A DNA stretch of 50,173 bases from Dehalococcoidia bacterium (GCA_009693015.1 SHYB01000013.1:1-50173), one strand, 5' to 3'. Positions 32,429 through 40,795 are shown, counted from the first letter of the stretch. Notes: generated by a model not told the origin, from the sequence alone. A program made the numbers and translations.

Positions 32429-33127
32429 ATGAAACAAACGCATGGTTTGAGTGATTCACAGATTGCGGCGCTGCGGGGATGCAGCAGCGCGTCAGTGGCG
32501 AATGCGATCGAGACGTTGAACGTGCGGCCGCGGAGCGAGGGCTACGTTGGCCCAGAGGTGCGCTGTCTGTTCCCCAGCCTGCCGCCGATGGTGGGGTATG
32601 CCTGCACCGCGGTGGTGTCGTCGCGGGTGCCGCCGCCGGAGCAGGCGCGGGTGAGCGTGCTGGATTTGTGGAAGCACATCGAGAGCATGCCTGCGCCGCG
32701 GGTGGTGGTACTGCACGATATGGACGAGGAGCGGGTGCGGGGGGCGTTCTGGGGAGAAGTGACGGGAAATATTTATACGCGGCTGGGATGCGTGGGGACG
32801 GTGACGGATGGGGCGGTGCGGGACCTGGATGAGGTGCGGGCGCTGGGGTTTCACTTCTTTGCGGCGAAGGTGTGCGTTTCGCACGCGTACATTCATGTGG
32901 TGGACGTGGGCGTGCCGGTGGAGGTAGGCGGCCTCTTGGTGCGGCCAGGGGACTTGCTGCACGGGGACCAGCACGGCGTGGTGCAGGTGCCGCTGGGGAT
33001 CGCGGGGGAGGTGGCGGAGGCGGTGCGACGGGTGGAGGAACGGGAGCGCACGATTATCGAATACACGCGGTCGAAGGATTTTTCCGCGGAGGGGCTGGCG
33101 GCGATGATGGGGGTGAAGAAGGGGTAG
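32429..33127 (+). CDS. RraA-like / HMG aldolase-family protein
   Basis: 232 residues from ATG 32429, with GGAGGAGGAA upstream. The RraA fold is shown by [41 protein letters not shown] with AVRDLDEV (the Arg and Asp that bind substrate and metal in 4-hydroxy-4-methyl-2-oxoglutarate aldolases), and [15 protein letters not shown]. Some members are aldolases/decarboxylases, others inhibit RNase E; the conserved metal-site motif favours a catabolic lyase. It is longer than plain RraA (about 160) but normal for the aldolase group. Its ribosome binding site lies in the tail of repeat B. Confidence 0.82.
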   Translation: MKQTHGLSDSQIAALRGCSSASVANAIETLNVRPRSEGYVGPEVRCLFPSLPPMVGYACTAVVSSRVPPPEQARVSVLDLWKHIESMPAPRVVVLHDMDEERVRGAFWGEVTGNIYTRLGCVGTVTDGAVRDLDEVRALGFHFFAAKVCVSHAYIHVVDVGVPVEVGGLLVRPGDLLHGDQHGVVQVPLGIAGEVAEAVRRVEERERTIIEYTRSKDFSAEGLAAMMGVKKG

Positions 33128-33143
33128 ACTTGGGCGCGGTGCG

Positions 33144-33320
33144 CTGCCGCTCAACGTTGGCAAGCGTCGTTGATCCCACCCACATATGTCTTGAGGAAGG
33201 ACAGGGGCACATCCCTCCGATGGAATCGCGAGTCGCGCCGGGCGAACTGCCCGTCGGGACCTGTACCCTGGCCAGAAAGGGGCATCGCCCCTTTCTGGCC
33301 ATACCCCAAGAGGCGAGGGA
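33144..33320 (+). repeat. Composite hairpin repeat B, copy with 14-bp stem
   Basis: CTGCCGCTCAACGTTGGCAA, GTCGTTGATCCCACCCA, CAGGGGCACATCCCT, then an inserted type D word CCGATGGAATCGCGAGTCGC, and a 14-bp hairpin at 33270-33283/33287-33300 (GGCCAGAAAGGGGC, loop ATC) ending CATACCCCAAGAGGCGAGG. Confidence 0.75.
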
Positions 33321-33344
33321 GCGCGCCGGCACGACCCTGATTTG

Positions 33345-34208
33345 CTAGGCGCGGCGCAGCTCGAGAAGGGTGACTTCAGGGCGGACGCGGAAGCGGAAGG
33401 GGACGGTGGTGGTGCCGAGGCCGGGGCTGATGTGCATGAGGGTTGCGTCGCGCTGGAGGATACCGCAGGCGCGGGGCAAGGGGTAGCGTGTGGCGGTGAA
33501 GGGGGCGCCGAGGCCAGGGATGCGCACTTGACCGCCGTGGGTGTGGCCGCTGAGGACGAGGGGGATGCCGCGCGCGGCGGCATCGGCAAGGACGTCCGGG
33601 GAGTGGCAGAGCAGGACGAGCGCGTTGCCTGACGGCGCATCGCGCAGGGCGGCGGGGAGATCGTCGCGGCGGGCGAACATATCGTCCACGCCGGCGAGGG
33701 TGAAGGACGCGTCGCCACCGCCTACCTGAACGCAGCGGTTGCGCAGGACGCAGACGCCGGCCGACTCCAGCGCGGACATGATAGCGGCGGTGTCCATGAG
33801 GCGCTTGGCGGTGAAGTTAGCGCGGCGATGGATGCCCCAGGGGTATTCGTAGTGCTCGTGGTTGCCGGGGACGGCGTAGACGGTGCGCCCGGCGAGGGGG
33901 GCGAGGGCCTCGCGCAGGCGGGGGATGGCGCTGGGGCCGGAGAGGAAATCGCCGGTGATGACGGTGAGATCGGCGGTGAGCGTGGCGGCGCGCCGGAGGA
34001 AACGGTCCTCTAGGCCAGGGCGCTTGCGGAGATGGAAATCGGAGATATGGAGCAGGGTAAAACCATCGAGCGAGGCGGGCCAGGAGGAGAGGCGCAGGAC
34101 GCGGCGGCGGACGCGGAGCCAGCGAGGCTCGAGGAGGGATGCGTAGGCGAGGAGGCAGGCGGCGACAGCGGCGAGGACGAGGAGGACGAGGGTCAGCATG
34201 GGCCGCAC
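33345..34208 (-). CDS. Membrane-anchored metallophosphoesterase (YkuE/YaeI-like)
   Basis: 287 residues if GTG 34208 is used, 284 from ATG 34199; neither has a ribosome binding site. An N-terminal hydrophobic segment (residues 5-22) is a signal anchor. Calcineurin-like motifs: HISDFHL, VITGDFLSG, VPGNHEHY, LCHSPD and SGHTHGGQ, giving a full two-metal site. Relatives hydrolyse UDP-2,3-diacylglucosamine-like lipids or other phosphoesters at the membrane. No neighbour shows the substrate. Confidence 0.88.
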   Translation of the reverse strand: MRPMLTLVLLVLAAVAACLLAYASLLEPRWLRVRRRVLRLSSWPASLDGFTLLHISDFHLRKRPGLEDRFLRRAATLTADLTVITGDFLSGPSAIPRLREALAPLAGRTVYAVPGNHEHYEYPWGIHRRANFTAKRLMDTAAIMSALESAGVCVLRNRCVQVGGGDASFTLAGVDDMFARRDDLPAALRDAPSGNALVLLCHSPDVLADAAARGIPLVLSGHTHGGQVRIPGLGAPFTATRYPLPRACGILQRDATLMHISPGLGTTTVPFRFRVRPEVTLLELRRA

Positions 34209-34247
34209 GCGTTAGGTGATTTGAGAAAATGCCGTTGAGCAGAGTCG

Positions 34248-34290
34248 GATTCACCCCCACCCCAACCCTCCCCCATCAAGGGGGCGGGAG
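34248..34290 (+). repeat. C/G-run dispersed repeat C
   Basis: TCACCCCCACCCCAACCCTC then CCCCATCAAGGGGGCGGG, matching the words at 31205 and 38360. It sits between a Nudix gene stop and the start of the phosphoesterase gene downstream on the minus strand. Confidence 0.6.
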
Positions 34291-34304
34291 CGGCCCAGCA
34301 ATCG

Positions 34305-34919
34305 CTAGCGATTGCTGTGGTCGTGCGCCGGTGCGGTGGCAGGAATAACGGCGGGGGCGAGCTGCTGGCGCAACATGTCGAGAAAATCGTGGGTGATGCG
34401 CGCGGTGGCGCCCCAGATGACGTCGGCGCCGAAGGTGAAGCGGGGGAAGATGCGTTTTTCGGGGCCGAGCGCCTGGGACTGCACGCTGGCGGGATCGAGC
34501 AGGTGGGAGAGGGGTACCTCTAGCAAACGGGCGACCTCGCGGGTGTGGAGGGTGAAATCGTAGGGATGGCGGGCAAGACGGCCGACGACGGGGGTGACGA
34601 CAAAGTTGGAGATGGTGACGATATCGTCGAGCTGGCCGAGGACGGAGACGTCCTGCTGGGCGAGGCCGATCTCTTCGAATGCCTCGCGGAGGGCGGCGTC
34701 CTCGACGGTGGTGTCGCCGGGGTCAATGGCGCCGCCGGGGAAGGAGATTTCACCCTTATGGTGCTCCACCTGGAAGGAGCGGACGGTGTAGAGCAGGCGG
34801 GGATCGGCGTCAGGGCCGTAGAGGGCGAGGAGGACGGCGGCGCGGGGACGGCCCTGGGGGGCGATGGTCCGCCTGCGGCGGACGGCGAGGAGATGGGAAA
34901 CGGATGCGGGATGAATCAT
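34305..34919 (-). CDS. Nudix hydrolase, CoA pyrophosphatase (NudL/YeaB-like)
   Basis: 204 residues. The Nudix box appears as GGAIDPGDTTVEDAALREAF then EEIGL, and is preceded by VEHHKGEISFPGG, the CoA-pyrophosphatase-type motif. The enzyme would split CoA or acyl-CoA to phosphopantetheine and 3',5'-ADP. A TATGAT box on the minus strand ends 6 bp before the ATG and there is no Shine-Dalgarno, so the mRNA is probably leaderless. Confidence 0.88.
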   Translation of the reverse strand: MIHPASVSHLLAVRRRRTIAPQGRPRAAVLLALYGPDADPRLLYTVRSFQVEHHKGEISFPGGAIDPGDTTVEDAALREAFEEIGLAQQDVSVLGQLDDIVTISNFVVTPVVGRLARHPYDFTLHTREVARLLEVPLSHLLDPASVQSQALGPEKRIFPRFTFGADVIWGATARITHDFLDMLRQQLAPAVIPATAPAHDHSNR

Positions 34920-34925
34920 GCCCCC

Positions 34926-34931
34926 ATCATA
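34926..34931 (-). promoter_or_regulatory. -10 element TATGAT of the Nudix gene (leaderless)
   Basis: TATGAT on the minus strand, 6 bases before the ATG at 34919. Confidence 0.45.
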
Positions 34932-35095
34932 GCACCGCAGGCACGTTGCTTCTGTAACGCGATAGGAGACAGTAGGCCAATTCCTTCCTTCCCTGCGGCT
35001 TCGTTCAGGGCAGGCTCACGGCTCTCCGAGGATACGGAGTCCGGTCAGACCGGACAGGATGAGCGGAGTTGACCCGCTGTGCGATAGGAAAGTCA

Positions 35096-35124
35096 TTGAC
35101 GCTGCGTGGCGGGCGTGCTAGCCT
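35096..35124 (+). promoter_or_regulatory. Sigma-70-type promoter of the SnoaL-like gene
   Basis: TTGACG at 35096-35101 and TAGCCT at 35119-35124 with 17-bp spacing, 48 bp before the ATG at 35173. Confidence 0.6.
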
Positions 35125-35172
35125 CACGCCGTTTCCCAGAGATACCCAGTCCTACGAGGGAGAGGAGCGATT

Positions 35173-35640
35173 ATGACCCAGACGGCGGTGAACTTGCAGC
35201 AGATCATGGAGCGCCTGGAGGCTCTGGAGGCGGAGAAGGCCATCCAGGAGACCTTCTCCAAGTACAGCCACGCCATGGACTACGGGCTGCTGGACTCCTA
35301 CGCCAACGAGGTCTTCACGCCCGACGGCATATTCGAGGTGGGCGACACTACGGGGAAGGTGATGCACCGCGAGGAAGGGACGCAACAGCTGATTGCTTAT
35401 CTGGCGTCCAAGAAGCATCCGCCGGAGAAGTACGATAAGCACCTGATCGCCGCCTCCAAGTTCGATATCAAGGGCGACAAGGCGCACGTGGAGAGCTTTT
35501 TCGTGGCGCTGAAGGATAAGGGAAACGAGCCGATCATCGGGTCGTACGGGTATTACTTCGACGATCTGGTGAAGATCAATGGCACGTGGCGCATCAAGAA
35601 GCGGAAGGCTGTGACCGAGGCGGTCAACCGCAGCAAGTAG
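35173..35640 (+). CDS. SnoaL-like / NTF2-fold protein
   Basis: 155 residues. An N-terminal helix (QQIMERLEALEAEKAIQETF) and YSHAMDYGLLDSYANEVFTP then DGIFEV is the SnoaL_4-type opening; the sheet ends with GSYGYYFDDLVKINGTWRIK. NTF2-fold proteins are isomerases, dehydratases or binding proteins of small hydrophobic ligands. GGGAGAGGAG gives strong ribosome binding, and it has its own promoter. A second member lies at 40083-40535. Role unknown; the adjacent CoA-transferase suggests catabolism. Confidence 0.82.
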   Translation: MTQTAVNLQQIMERLEALEAEKAIQETFSKYSHAMDYGLLDSYANEVFTPDGIFEVGDTTGKVMHREEGTQQLIAYLASKKHPPEKYDKHLIAASKFDIKGDKAHVESFFVALKDKGNEPIIGSYGYYFDDLVKINGTWRIKKRKAVTEAVNRSK

Positions 35641-35706
35641 CCGTCTGACAGCCGAGCGGGGCAGGGGTGTCCCCTTCCCCACTTTCTTTGTTCTAGAATA
35701 GAGACT

Positions 35707-35733
35707 GCAAGGGTTCTTCCCTTGCGTGTTTTT
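35707..35733 (+). terminator. Weak intrinsic terminator
   Basis: GCAAGGG/CCCTTGC stem (35707-35713, 35719-35725) with TTCTT loop, then GTGTTTTT. It separates the SnoaL gene from the CaiB gene at 35763. Confidence 0.6.
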
Positions 35734-35762
35734 GCACGCAGAGATACTTTTTCGGAGGACGT

Positions 35763-38183
35763 ATGCCTGCCCCTTGCCACGGCCTGCGCGTGATTGATTT
35801 CACGCAGAGCTACCCCGGCGCGCTGGCGACGATGGTGCTGGCGGACGCCGGCGCCGAGGTGATCAAGGTGGAGCGTCCCGGCGGTGACCCGACGCGGCGG
35901 CATTACGCCTGGGTGATGTGGCATCGCGGCAAGCAGAGCGTGGTGCTGGACCTAAAGACCCCGGAGGGGGCAGCGCAGGGGAAGGCCCTGGCGACGACAG
36001 CGGACGTGGTGATCGAATCGTTCCGGCCGGGGGTGGCGGAGCGGCTGGGGGTGGGATACGCGGCGCTGGCAAAGGGGAACCCCGGGCTGGTGTATTGCGG
36101 TATCAGCGGGTTTGGGGCGAAGGGGCCGTGGGCGAAGCTGAAGGGGTACGAGCATCTGGTGCAGGCGATATCGGGGCGATTCGATGGGTATTACGGGGTG
36201 GCGGAGAAGGACGGGCCGCTGTATGCGGCGCAGCCGTTGGGAAGCTACGCGGCGGCGATGCTGGCGGTGCAGGGGATGCTGGCGGCGCTGCGGGTGCGGA
36301 GGCGGACGGGCGAGGGCCAGCGGGTGGACGTGAGCCTGCTGCAAGCGATCACGTGCTACGACCTGAACCAGTTCGTGGCGTGGCAGATCTTGGAGCGCAT
36401 GGGGACGCCGGTGCGTCGCGGCTACACGGGGCCGGTGCCGCCGTATATGACGGTGCGGACGAAGGACGGGTACTGGCTGCAAATGGCGAACCTGACGCCC
36501 AATTTGCTGTGGAACTTCCTGCACCAGATCGGCCTGGAGGAGATGCTGTCCGACCCGCGTTTCGCCACGATGCCGACGTTCAAGAACCCGGAGGACGAGA
36601 TCGCGGCGCTGCGGATGATCTGGCCGAAGATGCTGCACAAAACGCGGGACGAGTGGATGCGGATTTTCATGGAGAACGACATTGCGGGGGAACCGTTCCG
36701 CACGACGCAGGAGGGGTTGCTGCACGATCAGGCGGTGCATAACGGCAATGTTATCGAGCGGGAGGACCCGCGGGTGGGACGGACGAAGCAATTGGGTGTG
36801 ATCGGCAAGCTGAGCGCGACGCCGCTCACACCAGGGAAGCCTGCGCCGAACGCGGGGGAGCATACGCGCGCCGTGCTGGAAGGGCCGGCGGGGATGCGGC
36901 ACATGCCGCAGGGGGGCAAGGGGAAGTTGCCAAACCACCCGCTGGAAGGGGTGACGGTGCTGGAGTTGGCATCGTATATCGCCACGCCGTTCGCCACGGC
37001 GCTGCTGGCGGACATGGGCGCGCGGGTGATCAAGATCGAGCCACTCACGGGCGACCTGTACCGCACGTCTTTTCCGCGCATGGGAAAGACGCTGCAGGGC
37101 AAGGAGGCGATCGCGCTGGACTTGAAGGAGCCGCGGGCGCAGGAGATCATGCACAAGCTGATCGCCAAGGCCGACATACTGCTGCACAACTATCGCCCCG
37201 GCGTGCCGGAGCGGCTAGGCATTGGCTATGAGACGGCGCGGAAGATCAACCCGCGGCTGATCTATGTGTACGCGGGTGCGTACGGGTCGAACGGGCCGCA
37301 CATGACGCGCGCCGGGTTTCACCCTATCGCGGGGGCGATCACCGGCGGGCCGCGCCTGGAATTGGGGCCGCTGTACCCCGACCCGAAGCAGCCGATGACG
37401 CTCGCGGAGATCGAGAAGACGGCGGAGATGCTGCGCCGTTCCAACGAGCCGAACCCCGACCCTGTGACGGCGCTGGCGACGACGGCGGCGGTGATGCTGG
37501 CGCTCTATGCACGGGAGACTACGGGCGAAGGGCAGTATGTGGAGTTGTCCATGCTGGGGGGGAACCTGTACGCCCACGCCGACGATGCGGTGTGGTACGC
37601 GGGAAAACCAGAGCGCGCGCAGCCCGATGCGGGACTGAACGGCGTCCGCGCGCTGTACCGGATGTATCGCGCCAAAGAGGACGGCTGGGTGTTTGTGGCG
37701 TGCGAGACGGAGCAGGAGTGGCGGGCGTTCGCGGGCGCAGCGGGGCTGGCGCAACTGACGGAGGATGCGCGGTTCCATGCGGCGGCGGCGCGGGCACAGC
37801 ATGACGCGGCGCTGGTGGAGGCGGTGGCCAAGGCGATGACGGCAAGGACGGCGGAGGAGTGGCAGGCGAGGATGGCGTCGCACGATGCGCCGTGTGTGGC
37901 GGTGTCCCCGCAGGACATGGGGAAGCTGTACAACACGGCGGCGTGGCTGAAGGATGCGGGGTACTGGGTGGAGACGTCGCACCCGTCGCTGGGAGGGAGC
38001 TACTGGCGCTACGGGCCGGCGGTGCAGTTCTCCAAGACGCCAGGGACGGCGGGGCCGATGAACTATTTGGGGGAGCATACGCGCCCGGTGCTGAGGGAAC
38101 TGGGATACAGCGAGGGGCAGATCGGCGAGATGGCGCAGGCAGGAATGATCGTGTGCCACGAGGCGGCGAAGGGGTTGCAGTAG
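35763..38183 (+). CDS. Fused double CaiB/BaiF (family III) CoA-transferase
   Basis: 806 residues, about twice the family length: two complete CaiB domains, 1-375 and 393-806. Each starts alike (LRVIDFTQSYPGALATMVLA; VTVLELASYIATPFATALLA), with ADAGAEVIKVE / ADMGARVIKIE and RTGEGQRVDVS / TTGEGQYVELS. The catalytic Asp of formyl-CoA transferase aligns with Ser161 in domain 1 but is kept as Asp566 in domain 2. Since single-domain members form interlocked homodimers, the fusion probably folds as a pseudo-dimer with one working half. It would move CoA between organic acids; substrates unknown. GGAGG precedes the ATG. Confidence 0.9.
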   Translation: MPAPCHGLRVIDFTQSYPGALATMVLADAGAEVIKVERPGGDPTRRHYAWVMWHRGKQSVVLDLKTPEGAAQGKALATTADVVIESFRPGVAERLGVGYAALAKGNPGLVYCGISGFGAKGPWAKLKGYEHLVQAISGRFDGYYGVAEKDGPLYAAQPLGSYAAAMLAVQGMLAALRVRRRTGEGQRVDVSLLQAITCYDLNQFVAWQILERMGTPVRRGYTGPVPPYMTVRTKDGYWLQMANLTPNLLWNFLHQIGLEEMLSDPRFATMPTFKNPEDEIAALRMIWPKMLHKTRDEWMRIFMENDIAGEPFRTTQEGLLHDQAVHNGNVIEREDPRVGRTKQLGVIGKLSATPLTPGKPAPNAGEHTRAVLEGPAGMRHMPQGGKGKLPNHPLEGVTVLELASYIATPFATALLADMGARVIKIEPLTGDLYRTSFPRMGKTLQGKEAIALDLKEPRAQEIMHKLIAKADILLHNYRPGVPERLGIGYETARKINPRLIYVYAGAYGSNGPHMTRAGFHPIAGAITGGPRLELGPLYPDPKQPMTLAEIEKTAEMLRRSNEPNPDPVTALATTAAVMLALYARETTGEGQYVELSMLGGNLYAHADDAVWYAGKPERAQPDAGLNGVRALYRMYRAKEDGWVFVACETEQEWRAFAGAAGLAQLTEDARFHAAAARAQHDAALVEAVAKAMTARTAEEWQARMASHDAPCVAVSPQDMGKLYNTAAWLKDAGYWVETSHPSLGGSYWRYGPAVQFSKTPGTAGPMNYLGEHTRPVLRELGYSEGQIGEMAQAGMIVCHEAAKGLQ

Positions 38184-38191
38184 TGTGGCCC

Positions 38192-38230
38192 ACATTCCTC
38201 GGCTGCGGTCTGGTGCAGAACGAGGAATGT
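38192..38230 (+). other. Inverted repeat after the CoA-transferase gene
   Basis: ACATTCCTCG at 38192-38201 and CGAGGAATGT at 38221-38230, 19-base loop. A possible terminator or protein site; no T-run. Confidence 0.4.
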
Positions 38231-38359
38231 CCCTGTACAGGAGTCTGACCGCAGTCGCACTGACGTACACATATGTGTTACGGCTACAAAGAGCTGGCCG
38301 GCATTGCGCCAGAGGAACTCGGAGAGTTTGAAACATCAGTTGCGCGGCTGTTTTGTGCC

Positions 38360-38399
38360 CTCACCCCAACCCTCTCCCTTAAGGGAGAGGGGGTCTGAG
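38360..38399 (+). repeat. C/G-run dispersed repeat C with hairpin
   Basis: CTCACCCCAACCCTCTCCCT then TAAGGGAGAGGGGGTCTGAGG; the CCCTCTCCCTT/AAGGGAGAGGG arms form a hairpin. It lies 39 bp before ccdA and may affect its transcription. Confidence 0.6.
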
Positions 38400-38437
38400 G
38401 CGCGACAGCTATCCGGTGACGCGCAAAAGGTTGCACG

Positions 38438-39232
38438 ATGACGATTGAGGGGTTGACGGCGGGAAGCATGGGGCTGGCGTTTGCCGGGGGAGTGGTGTCG
38501 TTCATCTCGCCGTGTGTGCTGCCGCTGGCGCCGATCTACCTGGGGCATCTCTCAGGCGTATCCGTCGTGAACGGGACGATGCAGGGGGGACGGACGACGT
38601 TTCTGCACGCGGTGGGCTTTGTGCTGGGCTTCGCCGCGGTGTTCACGGCGCTGGGGGCAACGGTGGGCGTGCTGGGAGGAGTGGCGGGAGGGCACGGGGA
38701 GACAGTGGCGCGGGCGGCGGGAGCGCTGTTGGTCGCGATGGGACTGTACATGGCGGGGGCGTTCCGCTTGCCGGTGGCGCGCACGGTCCTGGGGCCACTG
38801 ACGCGAGCGGCGGACAGGTTATACTACCGGGAGCGTCGCCCGCAGGTGGCGCAGGGCAGGCCGGCGTACTGGCGGTCGTCGCTGGTGGGGGCGGCGTTCG
38901 CCGTGGGGTGGACGCCGTGCATCACGCCGGTGCTGGGGGCGATCCTGACGCTGGCGTATGCCAACACGGGGGCGGACGCGAGCGGGTGGCAGGCAGCGGG
39001 GCAGGCGGCGCTGCTGCTGGCGTTCTACACCGCGGGGTTGAGCGTGCCGTTCTTAGCGGCGGGCGCGGCGCTGGGACGGATTACACCAGTGTTCAAAAGG
39101 ATCAATCGCTACCCGCCTGCGATCACGGTGGCGAGCGGGGTGCTGCTGGTGCTGGTGGGCGTGTTGGTGCTGCGGAACGCGGTGACGGAGCTGAATCGCT
39201 ACTTTAATTTTCTACCGTATGTTGATTTTTAG
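38438..39232 (+). CDS. ccdA: CcdA-type thiol-disulfide electron transporter
   Basis: 264 residues with six or more hydrophobic segments. SFISPCVLPLAP in TM1 and GWTPCITPVLGAIL in TM4 carry the two redox cysteines of the CcdA/DsbD-beta family. It passes electrons from cytoplasmic thioredoxin across the membrane to an extracytoplasmic thioredoxin-like protein; the next gene encodes one, supporting the role (cytochrome c maturation or general disulfide reduction). About 20 residues longer than typical CcdA because of the loop after TM3. Confidence 0.92.
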   Translation: MTIEGLTAGSMGLAFAGGVVSFISPCVLPLAPIYLGHLSGVSVVNGTMQGGRTTFLHAVGFVLGFAAVFTALGATVGVLGGVAGGHGETVARAAGALLVAMGLYMAGAFRLPVARTVLGPLTRAADRLYYRERRPQVAQGRPAYWRSSLVGAAFAVGWTPCITPVLGAILTLAYANTGADASGWQAAGQAALLLAFYTAGLSVPFLAAGAALGRITPVFKRINRYPPAITVASGVLLVLVGVLVLRNAVTELNRYFNFLPYVDF

Positions 39233-40079
39233 AGGGCTGACCGTGCTGCCGCACATTACACACAAACCTCGTTGCTCCCCCCCACCCACCCGCAAAGGTT
39301 GTGTGAAGGGACGGGGGCACATCCCCCGTGCCCTCTGCCAGAACGGGGCTTTGCCCTCCCGATTCACTTCGCTCATACGGGACTTGCAGCTTTCTGGGCT
39401 TGCCCCAGGAACAGGAGCATATCGGCAACAGGGCAGCCTGTCGCTTTCATGGGTCGCGCAGATCTCCGCGATCGCCGTCACACTGGCGATAGTGGCGGCG
39501 GGGTGCGGCGGCGGGGAAAAGCCAGGGAAGCCCGCGACGGCAGTGGGCACGGTAGGGTGCGCGGCGACGAACGGGGTGGCGCATCGCACGAAAGAAGCGT
39601 CGGCGGGGCTAGCGATGGGTGCGATTGACACGGCGGCGGCGGGCGCGGCGACGGCGGGCACGCGCACGGGTGATGCCGCGCCGAACTTTGGCCTGGAGAC
39701 GACGTGCGGGGAGACGGTGACGCTGGAGGAGCTGCGAGGTAAGCCGGTGCTGATCAATTTCTGGGCGACGTGGTGTGGGCCGTGCCGCGCGGAGATGCCG
39801 GAGCTAGAGCGCCTGCACCAGCGACTGGGCGATAGGCTGGTGGTGCTGGCGGTGGACGTGGATGAGTCGCCGGCCCAGGTGACGGCGTTCGCCGCTGAAC
39901 TGGGGGTCACGTTCACCATGGTGCTGGACCGCGGCACGAAGGTGTTCGACCGATACCGCCTGCTGGGATTGCCGTCTACGTACGTGGTGGATGCGCAGGG
40001 GGTGACGCGGGCGATCAGGGTGGGGCCATTCGCTGACGCGAAGGATATCGAGGAGACGATCGGTGAGGTGGGGCTGTAG
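39219..40079 (+). CDS. TlpA/ResA-like thioredoxin lipoprotein (start uncertain)
   Basis: The frame is open from ATG 39219, overlapping the ccdA end, and gives 286 residues. The first ~55 codons are a translated copy of repeat B and are not protein-like. The real product probably begins near 39384 (in-frame TTG) or shortly after: a hydrophobic segment with lipobox IVAAGC follows, then an Ala/Thr/Gly-rich linker and a thioredoxin domain (PNFGLETTCGETVTLEELRG, NFWATWCGPCRAEMPEL with CxxC, GLPSTYVVD). It should receive electrons from CcdA and reduce apocytochromes or other exported proteins. Confidence 0.8.
   Translation: MLIFRGLTVLPHITHKPRCSPPPTRKGCVKGRGHIPRALCQNGALPSRFTSLIRDLQLSGLAPGTGAYRQQGSLSLSWVAQISAIAVTLAIVAAGCGGGEKPGKPATAVGTVGCAATNGVAHRTKEASAGLAMGAIDTAAAGAATAGTRTGDAAPNFGLETTCGETVTLEELRGKPVLINFWATWCGPCRAEMPELERLHQRLGDRLVVLAVDVDESPAQVTAFAAELGVTFTMVLDRGTKVFDRYRLLGLPSTYVVDAQGVTRAIRVGPFADAKDIEETIGEVGL
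39246..39410 (+). repeat. Composite hairpin repeat B inside the ccdA-tlpA junction
   Basis: CTGCCGCACATTACACACAA, CCTCGTTGCTCCCCCCCA, ACGGGGGCACATCCCCCGTG, CTCTGCCAGAACGGGGCTTT, ending TTGCCCCAGGA. It lies within the open frame of the thioredoxin gene. Confidence 0.7.
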
Positions 40080-40082
40080 GGG

Positions 40083-40535
40083 TTAGGCTTCGCTGGTGGT
40101 GAGGTCAACCTCGATGATGCGTTCCTGGAAGAGCCAGCGGCCGTGGCGCTTGACAAGGCGGTCGCGGAAGCGGCCGAAGCGCCAGAGCCAGGGAACGCCG
40201 GCGCGGTCTATGAGGACGGTGAGGTAGCTTTCCGCCTGGGCGCTGTCGCCGGTGATGGCGATGCGGGGCATGGACATGAGGTGCTTTTGCATCTTGCCGC
40301 GGGCGCCGGAGACGCGGCGGGCGAGTTCCGCGCGGCCGACGATGCGGGCGCTCTGCATGTCCTTCTGACGATAGCGCACGTCATAGACGGCGTCTTCGGT
40401 GAAGAGTTCGACCCATTCGCGCTCCATGTGGTAGTCCACGAAATGGCAGTAATCGTTGAGGGTCTGGAGGATGCCGCGTTCGTCTTCCAGCGCCAGGAGG
40501 CGGGCGGCGAGATCGTCGAGGGAGGGCTTGCTCAT
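40083..40535 (-). CDS. SnoaL-like / NTF2-fold protein
   Basis: 150 residues, SnoaL_4 type: DDLAARLLALEDERGILQTL, NDYCHFVDYHMEREWVELFT with EDAVYDV, then MSMPRIAITGDSAQAESYLT and HGRWLFQERIIEVD. The D..H..DY pattern at the N-terminus matches aromatic-ring-dioxygenase-small-subunit-like NTF2 proteins. AAAGGA lies upstream of the ATG. Its stop is 3 bp from the convergent thioredoxin stop. No partner suggests the ligand. Confidence 0.82.
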   Translation of the reverse strand: MSKPSLDDLAARLLALEDERGILQTLNDYCHFVDYHMEREWVELFTEDAVYDVRYRQKDMQSARIVGRAELARRVSGARGKMQKHLMSMPRIAITGDSAQAESYLTVLIDRAGVPWLWRFGRFRDRLVKRHGRWLFQERIIEVDLTTSEA

Positions 40536-40618
40536 GGGGGGGCGGTCCTTTCAGCGCCGCAGGCGGGCGGCGCGCGTGGGATGGCAGGGCACATGGTACT
40601 ACAGGCGGGGCGAGGGCG

Positions 40619-40785
40619 CTGCCGCCTATGCATGGCACACCTTGTTGCTCCCACCCGCCGACCCACAAACGTTCTAAGGGGATACAGGGGCACATCGCCT
40701 GTACCCTTGCCAAAGATGGGCTCCGATGGAATCGCGAGTCGCGCGGACGGGACTTCGCCCCTCTCTGGACACACCCGAGGAGAGG
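40619..40785 (+). repeat. Composite hairpin repeat B, copy near recJ
   Basis: CTGCCGCCTATGCATGGCAC, CTTGTTGCTCCCACCCGCCG, CAGGGGCACATCGCC, the inserted word CCGATGGAATCGCGAGTCGC, and the end CACACCCGAGGAGAGGG. Order as in the copy at 33144. It fills 40536-40795. Confidence 0.75.
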
Positions 40786-40795
40786 GCGCGTGCCG

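Noticed and set aside
31296-32432. 378-codon plus-strand frame over the 3-hydroxyacyl-CoA dehydrogenase gene
   Set aside because: Antisense shadow; the dehydrogenase motifs are unambiguous.
35952-37187. 411-codon minus-strand frame inside the CoA-transferase gene
   Set aside because: His/Arg/Pro-rich shadow with no recognisable domain.
6843-40785. CRISPR array
   Set aside because: Repeat copies are kilobases apart, long and variable, with no regular spacers or cas genes.
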